Below are positions 57,832 through 64,000 of a stretch of DNA of 64,000 bases, one piece after another. The notes under the pieces are model-generated. The model was not told the DNA's origin and did not search any database. It saw only the letters and a list, made by a program, of their open reading frames with translations. The DNA is from Sphingomonas aurantiaca. GTDB lineage: Bacteria; Pseudomonadota; Alphaproteobacteria; Sphingomonadales; Sphingomonadaceae. Position 1 is the first letter of the stretch. Every line of letters starts with the position of its first letter. The stretch covers positions 310,001 through 374,000 of the forward strand of contig NZ_QAOG01000001.1 in assembly GCF_003050705.1 (NCBI RefSeq), read 5' to 3'. A program made the translations under genes and the position numbers.

Positions 57832-58557
57832 ATGAGATATCTGCTCGCGCCGCTGCTGCTGCTTCTGTCTTCGCCGGCGTTCGCACAGCCCTCCACCGCC
57901 AGCCGGACCGAGTCGGTCGGCAGTTTCGACCGGGTGCGAGTCGAGGGGCCGTTCGAGGTCCGCGTCACGATCGGCTCGCCGCGCGCGACGATCACCGGCG
58001 ATCCCCGCGCGACGCAGGCGGTGGCGGTGCGAGTCGACGGTACGACGCTGTCGGTGCGCAAAGGTGCGGGTGGCTGGGGCGAACAGCCGCGGGGTGAGCA
58101 GGGGCGGGGGGCAGGACCGATCGTGGTCACGCTGTCGACGCCCGGGCTAACCTCGGCCAGCGTCGCGGCGGGAGGGCGGCTGACGATCGCGAAGATGCGC
58201 GGCATGCGGGTCGACGTGACGGTCAGCGGCAATGGCAGCCTGTCGGTTGCTGCCGCCGACACCGACCAGTTGAACGCGACGCTGATCGGCACGGGGCAGA
58301 TGACGCTCGCGGGTCGTGCGGCGCGGGCGCGGTTGGTGACGAGCGGGCCGGGTGCGATCGACGCATCGGGGCTGGCGGTCAACGACCTGACCGTTCATCT
58401 CGACGGGGTCGGCGAGACGAAGGCGGCGGCGCGCTACACCGCGCAGGTAACGAACAGCGGGTTGGGGACGGTGACGGTGACCGGAGCCGCGAAATGCCGG
58501 GTGGATGCCGCGGCGGGCGGCCCGGTCGTGTGCGGTAAAGCGGGCGCGCCTTCCTGA
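57832..58557 (+). CDS. Head-GIN/DUF2807 protein, secreted form
   Basis: This 241-residue protein has a signal peptide cut near SPAFAQ and the same beta-helix family as its neighbour (SVGSFDRVRVEGPFEVRVTIG, VTVSGNGSLSVAAADTDQL, GPGAIDASGLAVNDLTVHLDGVG). Two paralogues in tandem with different N-terminal sorting signals (lipoprotein and secreted) suggest related roles in the envelope. ATG 57832 is chosen; GTG 57826 is in frame. Confidence 0.86.
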   Translation: MRYLLAPLLLLLSSPAFAQPSTASRTESVGSFDRVRVEGPFEVRVTIGSPRATITGDPRATQAVAVRVDGTTLSVRKGAGGWGEQPRGEQGRGAGPIVVTLSTPGLTSASVAAGGRLTIAKMRGMRVDVTVSGNGSLSVAAADTDQLNATLIGTGQMTLAGRAARARLVTSGPGAIDASGLAVNDLTVHLDGVGETKAAARYTAQVTNSGLGTVTVTGAAKCRVDAAAGGPVVCGKAGAPS

Positions 58558-58576
58558 GACCAGACGGGCGGGCCGC

Positions 58577-58981
58577 TCAGATCAGCGCGAGTTCGGCCAG
58601 TTTCGTCATCAGCGCGGGTGGCATCACATCGAGCCCGCTCGCATCGCCCCCCAGATCGAGCGGCGCGTCCGCATCCTCCAGATAGCGCCAGCCCTGATGC
58701 GCGCGCTTGGGGCGGGCCTGGACGAGTACGAGCTTCGGATCGATCAGAATCGCGACACGACCACCCTCCGCCTCGCCGAAGCCGAGGATCGGCGAGCGCG
58801 CGATCAGCTGGTGCTTGAGGATCCAGAACATTGATCCTTGTCCCGCGACCTCCTCGTGCCGCTTGGGCAGATAGCGAGTCGTCAGGAACACCGGCCCCTC
58901 CTCGCCGCGCAGGCGGAGTCGCTCGGCGAGATGGTCGACGCTGTCCGCGCCGAACGCGACTTTGGTGAGGTGAAGCAGCAT
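58577..58981 (-). CDS. DUF1489 family protein
   Basis: The 134-residue protein is a DUF1489 member with the segments GPVFLTTRYLPKRHEEVAGQGSMFWILKHQLIARSPILGFGEAEGGRVAILID and the final QARPKRAHQGWRYLEDADAP, a family restricted to alphaproteobacteria and of unknown function. It is convergent with the head-GIN gene, and the mgtE gene is 31 bases further on the same strand side. Confidence 0.88.
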   Translation of the reverse strand: MLLHLTKVAFGADSVDHLAERLRLRGEEGPVFLTTRYLPKRHEEVAGQGSMFWILKHQLIARSPILGFGEAEGGRVAILIDPKLVLVQARPKRAHQGWRYLEDADAPLDLGGDASGLDVMPPALMTKLAELALI

Positions 58982-59012
58982 GGCGTTGGAAATGGGCCTT
59001 AAACCGCCTCAA

Positions 59013-60422
59013 TCAACCGTGCAGCCCCCATAAGGACGCGAGGCCGAGGAACGAGAAGAACCCCATCGTATCGGTCATCGTCGTCACGAACACCGCCGAC
59101 GACACCGCGGGATCGATCCGGAACTTGTCGAGCGTCACCGGCACCAGCACGCCGCTAAGCCCCGCGACGATATTGTTGGTCAGCATCGCCGCCGCGATCA
59201 CGATCGACAGATTGGGGTTGTGGAAGATCACATAGGTGCCGCAGCCGATCAGCGTCCCCAGCATCACGCCGTTCGCCGCGGCAATGCGGAACTCACGGCC
59301 GATCATCCGCGCGGTGTTCGAACTCGTCAGCTGGTTGGTCGCCAGCGCACGCACGACCACCGCGAGCGTCTGCGTACCCGCATTGCCGCCCATCCCCGAT
59401 ACGATCGGCATCAGCACCGCGAGCAGCGCGAAGCTCGCGATCGTCCCCTGGAACAGCCCGACGACCGACGACGCGACCATCGCGGTGCCCAGATTGACCA
59501 CCAGCCAGGTGAAGCGCGTGCGCACGGTCAGCCGGATCGGCTCGTTGATGTCGCCATCGCCGGCTCCTGCCAGACGCAGCGTATCCTCGCCCGCCTCTTC
59601 GGAAATGATGTGGACGATGTCGTCGACCGTGATCATGCCCACCAGCCGGCCGCCATGATCGACCACCGCGGCGGAGATCAGCGCGTATTTCTGGAAGCGC
59701 AGCGCCACCTCTTCCTGGTCCATGTCGACCGGGATCAGCGTCTGCTCGCGCTTCATCACGTCGGCGATCGCGATCCCGCGCGGCGTGCGCAGCATCCACG
59801 ACAGCTGGCATGTGCCGATCGGCTTGTGCGCAGGGTCGACGACGAAGATCTCCCAGAAATCGGTCGTCAGTTCCTCGTGGCCGCGCAGGTAATCAATCGC
59901 GTCGCCGACCGTCCAATGCTCGGGCACCGCGATCAGTTCGCGCTGCATCAGGCGGCCGGCGGATTCCTCGGCGTAGCTCAGCGCCTCCTCGATCGCCGCG
60001 CGATCGTCCGGGTCGAGCGCGCGCAGCACCGCGCGCTGCTCGTCCTCGTCCATGTCCTCGATGATCGCGACCGCGTCGTCGGTATCGAGTTCGGACGCCA
60101 GATCGGCGACCTGGTGCGGCTCGAGCGCGTCGATCAGATCCTCGCGGACATAATCGTTCATCTCGGCGAACACGTCGCCGCCGAGCAGGTCGGTGACCGC
60201 GCGCGCGAGCGCGGCGCGATCCTCCTGCGGGGTCAGCTCGAACAGATCGGCGATGTCGGCGGGGTGGAGCGGCTCGACGAGCGCGCGCGCGGCCTCGTCG
60301 TCGCCGTCCTCGACCGCGTCGAGCACCGCGCGGACGAATTCGGGGCGCAGATGATCGTCGCGATCGAGCTGCGTTTCGGGTTGGGTGTCGGTTTCGACCT
60401 CGGGAAGCTCGAGTTCGCTCAT
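59013..60422 (-). CDS. mgtE: MgtE magnesium transporter
   Basis: The 469-residue protein has the full MgtE layout: N-domain of superhelical repeats (residues about 20-155, with LHPADIADLFELTPQEDRAALARAVTDLLGG), a CBS pair (about 155-285, MQRELIAVPEHWTVGDAIDYLRG) and five transmembrane helices (about 300-469) with the pore segments PIVSGMGGNAGTQTLAVVVRAL. It is a Mg2+ channel gated by cytoplasmic Mg2+ through the CBS and N-domains. No riboswitch is seen upstream. Confidence 0.95.
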   Translation of the reverse strand: MSELELPEVETDTQPETQLDRDDHLRPEFVRAVLDAVEDGDDEAARALVEPLHPADIADLFELTPQEDRAALARAVTDLLGGDVFAEMNDYVREDLIDALEPHQVADLASELDTDDAVAIIEDMDEDEQRAVLRALDPDDRAAIEEALSYAEESAGRLMQRELIAVPEHWTVGDAIDYLRGHEELTTDFWEIFVVDPAHKPIGTCQLSWMLRTPRGIAIADVMKREQTLIPVDMDQEEVALRFQKYALISAAVVDHGGRLVGMITVDDIVHIISEEAGEDTLRLAGAGDGDINEPIRLTVRTRFTWLVVNLGTAMVASSVVGLFQGTIASFALLAVLMPIVSGMGGNAGTQTLAVVVRALATNQLTSSNTARMIGREFRIAAANGVMLGTLIGCGTYVIFHNPNLSIVIAAAMLTNNIVAGLSGVLVPVTLDKFRIDPAVSSAVFVTTMTDTMGFFSFLGLASLWGLHG

Positions 60423-60530
60423 GGCTGCCTCCCTTAAAAGATATGCGCTTGGGCCCTAACGCGACGCGCGTGCATTTGCCAGTCGGAGTGCGGCTCCCTA
60501 TCTGCGCCTCATCAATTCAGGAGAACATGA

Positions 60531-60989
60531 ATGGCTGACACCCCCGAAACGCTCACGCTGACCCTCGATGGCGGCGACGTCACGATCAAGTTCCGCCCCG
60601 ATCTCGCGCCCAAGCATGTCGAGCGGATCGCCGAACTCGCGAACGAAGGCTTTTACGACGGCGTGCCGTTCCACCGCGTGATCCCGGGCTTCATGGCGCA
60701 GGGCGGTGACGGTGGTCGCGGCGACGGCACCGGCGGGTCGACCAAGCCCAACCTCAAGGCGGAATTCTCGGCCGAGCCGCATGTCCGCGGCGTGTGCTCG
60801 ATGGCGCGCACCAACCAGCCCGACACGGCGAACTCGCAGTTCTTCATCGTGTTCGACGACGCGCGCTTCCTCGACAAGCAGTACACCGTGTGGGGCGAAG
60901 TCACCGACGGCATGGACCTGATCGACGCGCTCCCCAAGGGCGAGCCGCCGCGCGCACCGGGCAAGATCGTCAAGGCCCGCGCAGCCTGA
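60531..60989 (+). CDS. Cyclophilin-type peptidyl-prolyl isomerase
   Basis: The 152-residue protein is a single cyclophilin domain without a signal peptide, so it should act in the cytoplasm (PpiB type). Family segments: FRPDLAPKHVERIAELANEGFYDGVPFHRVIPGFMAQGGDG, FSAEPHVRGVCSMARTNQPDTANSQFFIVFDDA and VWGEVTDGMDLID. The catalytic Arg is in FHRVIPGF. A GGAG ribosome-binding site lies 7 bases upstream. Confidence 0.94.
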   Translation: MADTPETLTLTLDGGDVTIKFRPDLAPKHVERIAELANEGFYDGVPFHRVIPGFMAQGGDGGRGDGTGGSTKPNLKAEFSAEPHVRGVCSMARTNQPDTANSQFFIVFDDARFLDKQYTVWGEVTDGMDLIDALPKGEPPRAPGKIVKARAA

Positions 60990-61080
60990 GCTAAAGGCTG
61001 CACCGGCGTAGCCAAGGCTGCGCCGGAGACAGCCGAAGCCGGCCGGCGGAGTGAAACTCCGTCCGACGGCGCGGCTTAGC

Positions 61081-61112
61081 CGCGACGCGCTTCGGGTCAG
61101 AAGCGCGTCGCG
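61081..61112. repeat. Strong hairpin after the cyclophilin gene
   Basis: A perfect 13-base stem (61081-61093 with 61100-61112) closes a GGGTCA loop. It has no clear T-tract but may help end or stabilise the cyclophilin message. The gap 60990-61421 holds this hairpin, a smaller one near 61036-61062 and the two elements below, and no gene. Confidence 0.6.
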
Positions 61113-61164
61113 GTTGCTGTGTTATCTTTCCTCCAACCCACCACCACCATCAACCCAAACCCCA

Positions 61165-61252
61165 CCCGTCATCCCAGCGAACGCTGGGATCTCCCGGTTC
61201 GAGCCTCGCCGCTTCCCAACGGGGAGACCCCAGCTTTCGCTGGGGTGACGGG
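61165..61252. repeat. Inverted-repeat element (CCCGTCATCCCAGC type)
   Basis: The ends CCCGTCATCCCAGCGAACGC and its inverted relative (GCTTTCGCTGGGGTGACGGG) flank an 88-base element with inner GATCTCCC/GGGGAGA arms. It resembles family D in its GTCATCC ends. Confidence 0.65.
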
Positions 61253-61309
61253 CGGGGGGCTCGCAGCTCGGGGCTGGAGCTCGGGACGAAGGCGTTGGGT
61301 AAGCATATT

Positions 61310-61414
61310 CCCCTCCCGCTCGCGGGAGGGGCTAGGGGAGGGCACGACGTACGTACTGGCGTCCGGCCGGTGAGGCACGCCCCTCCCCCGCCCCCTCCCG
61401 CAAGCGGGAGGGGA
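61310..61414. repeat. Inverted-repeat element (CCCTCCCGC/GCGGGAGGG type)
   Basis: Two CCCTCCCGC..GCGGGAGGG hairpins stand about 75 bases apart at the ends, with loops TCGC/GCAA. The element reaches to within a few bases of the LysR stop codon. Confidence 0.6.
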
Positions 61415-61421
61415 GTAGCGG

Positions 61422-62306
61422 TCAGACTTCCGCCAAGGTCCGGATCAGCCAGTCGTGGAACAGCTTGACGGGCTTGGTCTGCAGCGCGCGCGGGCGGCAG
61501 ACGAACCAATAGCTGTACGGACTCTCCACCTCGATATCGAACAGCCGGACCAGCCGCGGATCGTTGGCGTCGGCGAAATGGCTCGCGTGCATGAACGCGA
61601 CGCCCAGGCCCTGCGCCGCGGCCTCGAGCATCAGCGCACCCGAATCGAAATGGTCGATCGCCAGCGGCTCGATCTCGTCGAGCCCGGCCGCCGTCCGCCA
61701 CGCCGTGAAGGTATCCGTCATGTCGCGGTGCACCAGCGCGGTCAGCGTCGCGAGCTGTTCGGGCCGCGTGACCGGGTCGGCACGCTCGAGCAGGCTGCGC
61801 GCGCCGATCACATAGACCGAGTTGCGATCGAGCCGCCGCGCATAGAGCGACGGATCGATCTCGCGCGACAACGCGATCACCGCATCGAGCCCGTCGCCGA
61901 GCCGCGACACCAGATGCGCGGCGGTATCGATGTCGAGATGGAGCTCGGGGTGCGTGGTCCGCAACTCGCCGAGCCGCGGGAAGAGTTTCTGCGAGGCATA
62001 GAGCGGCAGGATCCCGAGCCTGAGCCGCAGCACCTCGGTGGTGCTGGTCAGCGATTCCACCGCATCCGACAGCGAGTCCAGCACCGGCGCGATCTGTGCC
62101 AGCAACCGCTCGCCATCCGCGTTCAGCACCATCGCCTGATGCCGGCGCGCGAACAGCGGCTTGGCGATGAAGCGTTCGAGGCTCTGCACGCGCCGGCTGA
62201 GTGCGGGGGCCGACAGCGCGAGATCCTCGGCCGCGGCCTTGATCGACCCCAGCCGCGCGACCTGCACGAACGCCTCGATAGCCCCCAATGGCGGCAGCCT
62301 GCGCAT
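61422..62306 (-). CDS. LysR-family transcription regulator
   Basis: The 294-residue protein has an N-terminal winged helix-turn-helix (PPLGAIEAFVQVARLGSIKAAAEDLALSAPALSRRVQSLERFI) and a two-lobe effector domain (residues about 90-290, LRLRLGILPLYASQKLFPRL, with WRTAAGLDEIEPLAIDHFDSGALMLEAAAQGLGVAF as the typical closing helix). It is of the GcvA-like subgroup. It is divergent from the CDC48-type gene, and a perfect LysR-type operator lies 55 bases upstream, so it probably controls itself and the other direction. Confidence 0.92.
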   Translation of the reverse strand: MRRLPPLGAIEAFVQVARLGSIKAAAEDLALSAPALSRRVQSLERFIAKPLFARRHQAMVLNADGERLLAQIAPVLDSLSDAVESLTSTTEVLRLRLGILPLYASQKLFPRLGELRTTHPELHLDIDTAAHLVSRLGDGLDAVIALSREIDPSLYARRLDRNSVYVIGARSLLERADPVTRPEQLATLTALVHRDMTDTFTAWRTAAGLDEIEPLAIDHFDSGALMLEAAAQGLGVAFMHASHFADANDPRLVRLFDIEVESPYSYWFVCRPRALQTKPVKLFHDWLIRTLAEV

Positions 62307-62360
62307 GATCCCTCTTTCGACTCGACGAGTGTGACAACAACCGCTGGACGCATTCAGACA

Positions 62361-62385
62361 TACGATTGCAGTTAGCGCAATCGTA
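62361..62385. promoter_or_regulatory. LysR-type operator (T-N11-A inside a perfect palindrome)
   Basis: TACGATTGC (62361-62369) and GCAATCGTA (62377-62385) are perfect complements with a 7-base spacer and hold the T-N11-A core expected of LysR-family recognition boxes. It lies between the divergent lysR and cdc48 genes. Confidence 0.75.
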
Positions 62386-62469
62386 GCTGATCCCTTCGCA
62401 CTTGCAACATCAACCGTCCCGACGCAAAAAGACCTCGCCTTTCAGGCATCCTCTCCTAAAAACTTTCAT

Positions 62470-62500
62470 GGGCTGGCCTTCATTGGCCGGCCCTTTTTTT
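62470..62500 (+). terminator. Orphan rho-independent terminator
   Basis: The 9-base-pair stem (62470-62478 with 62485-62493, one G-T pair) with loop TTCATT is followed by seven T. It sits after the LysR operator and 71 bases before the CDC48-type gene, with no upstream gene on this strand, so it must end a short transcript begun near 62385-62400 or act as an attenuator. Confidence 0.8.
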
Positions 62501-62571
62501 GTGTTTTCAAGTCCTCGAACCATCGGAACCGGCGCCCTATCTCGGGCGCTAGGAATGCGAATGGAGTCGAC

Positions 62572-64000
62572 ATGGCCGATAGCGAAATCCCCACGCGAAA
62601 AATTCAGGTCGCCAATGCGCGGCCCGAGGATAGCGGCCGCGGCCTGGCGCATCTGCCGCGCGCGCTGATGGCGACGCTGGGCATTGGCGAGGGCGATGTG
62701 ATCGAAATCCTCGGCAAGCAGAACACGCCCGCGCGCGCCGTCGGGCCGTATCCCGAGGACGAGGGCCTCGACATCCTGCGCATCGACGGTTTGCAGCGCG
62801 CGAACGCCGGTGTCGGCTCGGGCGATTTCGTCGAGGTGCGCAAGGCCGAGTCGAAGCCCGCGACGCGCGTCGTCTTCGCGCCCGCACAGCAGAATCTCCG
62901 CCTCCAGGGATCGACCAACGCATTGAAGCGCACGTTCCTCGGCCGGCCGATCTGCCAGGGTGATATCGTCGCGACCGCGGGGCATCAGCGCGTCGGCAAC
63001 ATGCCGCCGGGCGTCCAGCAGTTCATGAACGCGCCGGCGTATGCGTTGCAGGAAATCCGCCTCGCGGTGATCGCCGCCAGCCCCAAGGGCGTGGTGCATA
63101 TCGACGAGAATACCGAGATCGAGCTGCGCTCCGAGTACGAGGAGCCGCAGGCCGCGCGTCGTGCCGACGTCACCTACGACGATATCGGCGGCATGGCGCA
63201 GACGATCGACCAGCTGCGCGAGATGGTCGAACTGCCGCTGCGCTATCCCGAACTGTTCCAGCGGCTGGGCGTCGATCCGCCCAAGGGCGTGTTGCTGCAT
63301 GGCCCCCCCGGCACCGGCAAGACGCGCCTCGCGCGTGCGGTCGCGAACGAATCCGATGCGCAGTTCTTCCTGATCAACGGGCCTGAGATCATGGGCTCGG
63401 CCTATGGCGAGTCCGAATCACGCCTCCGCGAAGTGTTCGAAGAGGCGGCGAAGTCCGCGCCGTCGATCGTGTTCATCGACGAGATCGATTCGATCGCGCC
63501 GAAGCGGGGGCAGGTGTCGGGCGAGGCTGAAAAGCGGCTCGTCGCGCAATTGCTGACGTTGATGGACGGCATCGAATCGCGCGCGAACCTTGTCGTGATC
63601 GCGGCCACCAACCGTCCCGAGGCGATCGACGAGGCGCTGCGTCGTCCCGGCCGTTTCGACCGCGAGATCGTGGTCGGCGTCCCCGATGAACGCGGCCGCC
63701 GCGAAATCCTCGGCATCCACGCGCGCGGCATGCCGCTCGGCGACCGGGTCGATCTCGATGAGCTGGCGCGTACCACCTACGGCTTCGTCGGCGCTGATCT
63801 CGCAGCACTGGCGCGCGAGGCGGCGATCGAGGCGGTCCGGCGGATCATGCCCAAGCTCAACCTCGAGGAGCGGACGATTCCGCCCGAAGTGCTCGACGAA
63901 TTGTCGGTCACGCGCGAGGATTTCCTCGGTGCGCTCAAACGCGTCCAGCCCTCGGCGATGCGCGAAGTCATGGTGCAGGCGCCGACGGTGCGCTGGGCGG
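62572..64000 (+). CDS. CDC48-type AAA ATPase (runs off the right edge)
   Basis: About 476 codons are present and the frame is open at the window end. Seen are the CDC48 N-domain (residues about 8-190, with double-psi barrel segments [23 protein letters not shown] and [15 protein letters not shown] as the linker), and the whole first AAA domain: Walker [35 protein letters not shown], and the sensor and arginine-finger segment [26 protein letters not shown] second AAA domain should follow outside the window. It is the bacterial relative of VCP/p97 found in sphingomonads and other alphaproteobacteria; its substrates are unknown. GGAG lies 6 bases before ATG 62572. Confidence 0.92.
   Translation, partial: MADSEIPTRKIQVANARPEDSGRGLAHLPRALMATLGIGEGDVIEILGKQNTPARAVGPYPEDEGLDILRIDGLQRANAGVGSGDFVEVRKAESKPATRVVFAPAQQNLRLQGSTNALKRTFLGRPICQGDIVATAGHQRVGNMPPGVQQFMNAPAYALQEIRLAVIAASPKGVVHIDENTEIELRSEYEEPQAARRADVTYDDIGGMAQTIDQLREMVELPLRYPELFQRLGVDPPKGVLLHGPPGTGKTRLARAVANESDAQFFLINGPEIMGSAYGESESRLREVFEEAAKSAPSIVFIDEIDSIAPKRGQVSGEAEKRLVAQLLTLMDGIESRANLVVIAATNRPEAIDEALRRPGRFDREIVVGVPDERGRREILGIHARGMPLGDRVDLDELARTTYGFVGADLAALAREAAIEAVRRIMPKLNLEERTIPPEVLDELSVTREDFLGALKRVQPSAMREVMVQAPTVRWA

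Noticed and set aside
59013..60530. A magnesium riboswitch before mgtE.
   Set aside because: The space upstream (60423-60530) is only 108 bases shared with a divergent gene and shows no M-box or ykoK-like stems.

Overview
The window is about 64 kb of GC-rich chromosomal DNA from an alphaproteobacterium, very probably a Sphingomonas or close relative (Sphingomonadales). The support is a TonB-dependent receptor with the DIVVTG TonB-box motif, sphingomonad small proteins (DUF2093, DUF1489, DUF3147, a HIG1-type two-helix protein, a 45-residue charged protein beside tRNA-Thr), an FzlA-type FtsZ-binding protein, a bacterial CDC48-type ATPase, a gene-transfer-agent (GTA) tail module, and many short GC-rich inverted-repeat elements between genes. 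The window starts inside gltD and ends inside the CDC48-type gene.

Layout. 1-5.7 kb: gltD (partial), a DUF2059 exported protein and gltB, overlapping as one operon. 6-11.4 kb: FzlA, a CsaA-like tRNA-binding protein, an OmpA-type lipoprotein, a HlyC/CorC membrane protein, MlaA, and a membrane-anchored helix-hairpin-helix protein. 11.5-15.2 kb: purD and xseA, whose start codons overlap on opposite strands, then DUF2093 and an M23 peptidase. 15.5-21.2 kb: a TonB-dependent receptor facing clpB across a shared terminator. 21.4-29.3 kb: tRNA-Thr(GGU) with a clear promoter, aminopeptidase P, oligopeptidase B, a thioesterase and PEP carboxylase (ppc), which carries a small palindromic in-frame insert. 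29.4-37.2 kb: EF-hand lipoprotein, HNH nuclease, GluQRS, small membrane proteins, cobalamin adenosyltransferase, the ergothioneine pair egtB-egtD, DUF1176 protein and 3-hydroxybutyryl-CoA dehydrogenase.

37.2-39.5 kb is a less GC-rich, gene-poor patch with orphan small ORFs, a VOC protein, an amber-interrupted ORF and a recurring TCCGCTTTCC motif. 39.6-46.7 kb is a GTA-like cluster: a good promoter with a LexA-like half-matched box, small and large terminase, then only the first ~22 codons of a portal gene joined abruptly to the distal tail/baseplate genes (DUF2460, DUF2163, NlpC/P60, baseplate protein, DUF2793). Portal, protease, capsid, connectors, tail tube and tape measure are absent, so this locus could package DNA only if head and tail-tube parts came from elsewhere.

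46.8-64 kb returns to housekeeping and envelope genes: OmpA with a 19-proline linker, ygfZ, pyrC, an SUV3-like helicase with an S4 protein and a 7Fe ferredoxin, CarD, a small lipoprotein, an L,D-transpeptidase, an orphan Rap1a/Tai-like protein, two head-GIN (DUF2807) proteins, DUF1489, mgtE, a cyclophilin, a LysR regulator and the CDC48-type ATPase. A perfect LysR-type operator and an orphan terminator lie between the last two and suggest a short unannotated transcript.

At least five families of intergenic hairpin repeats occur, and two of them now encode the C-termini of neighbouring proteins. All calls are from reading the sequence; no database search was run.
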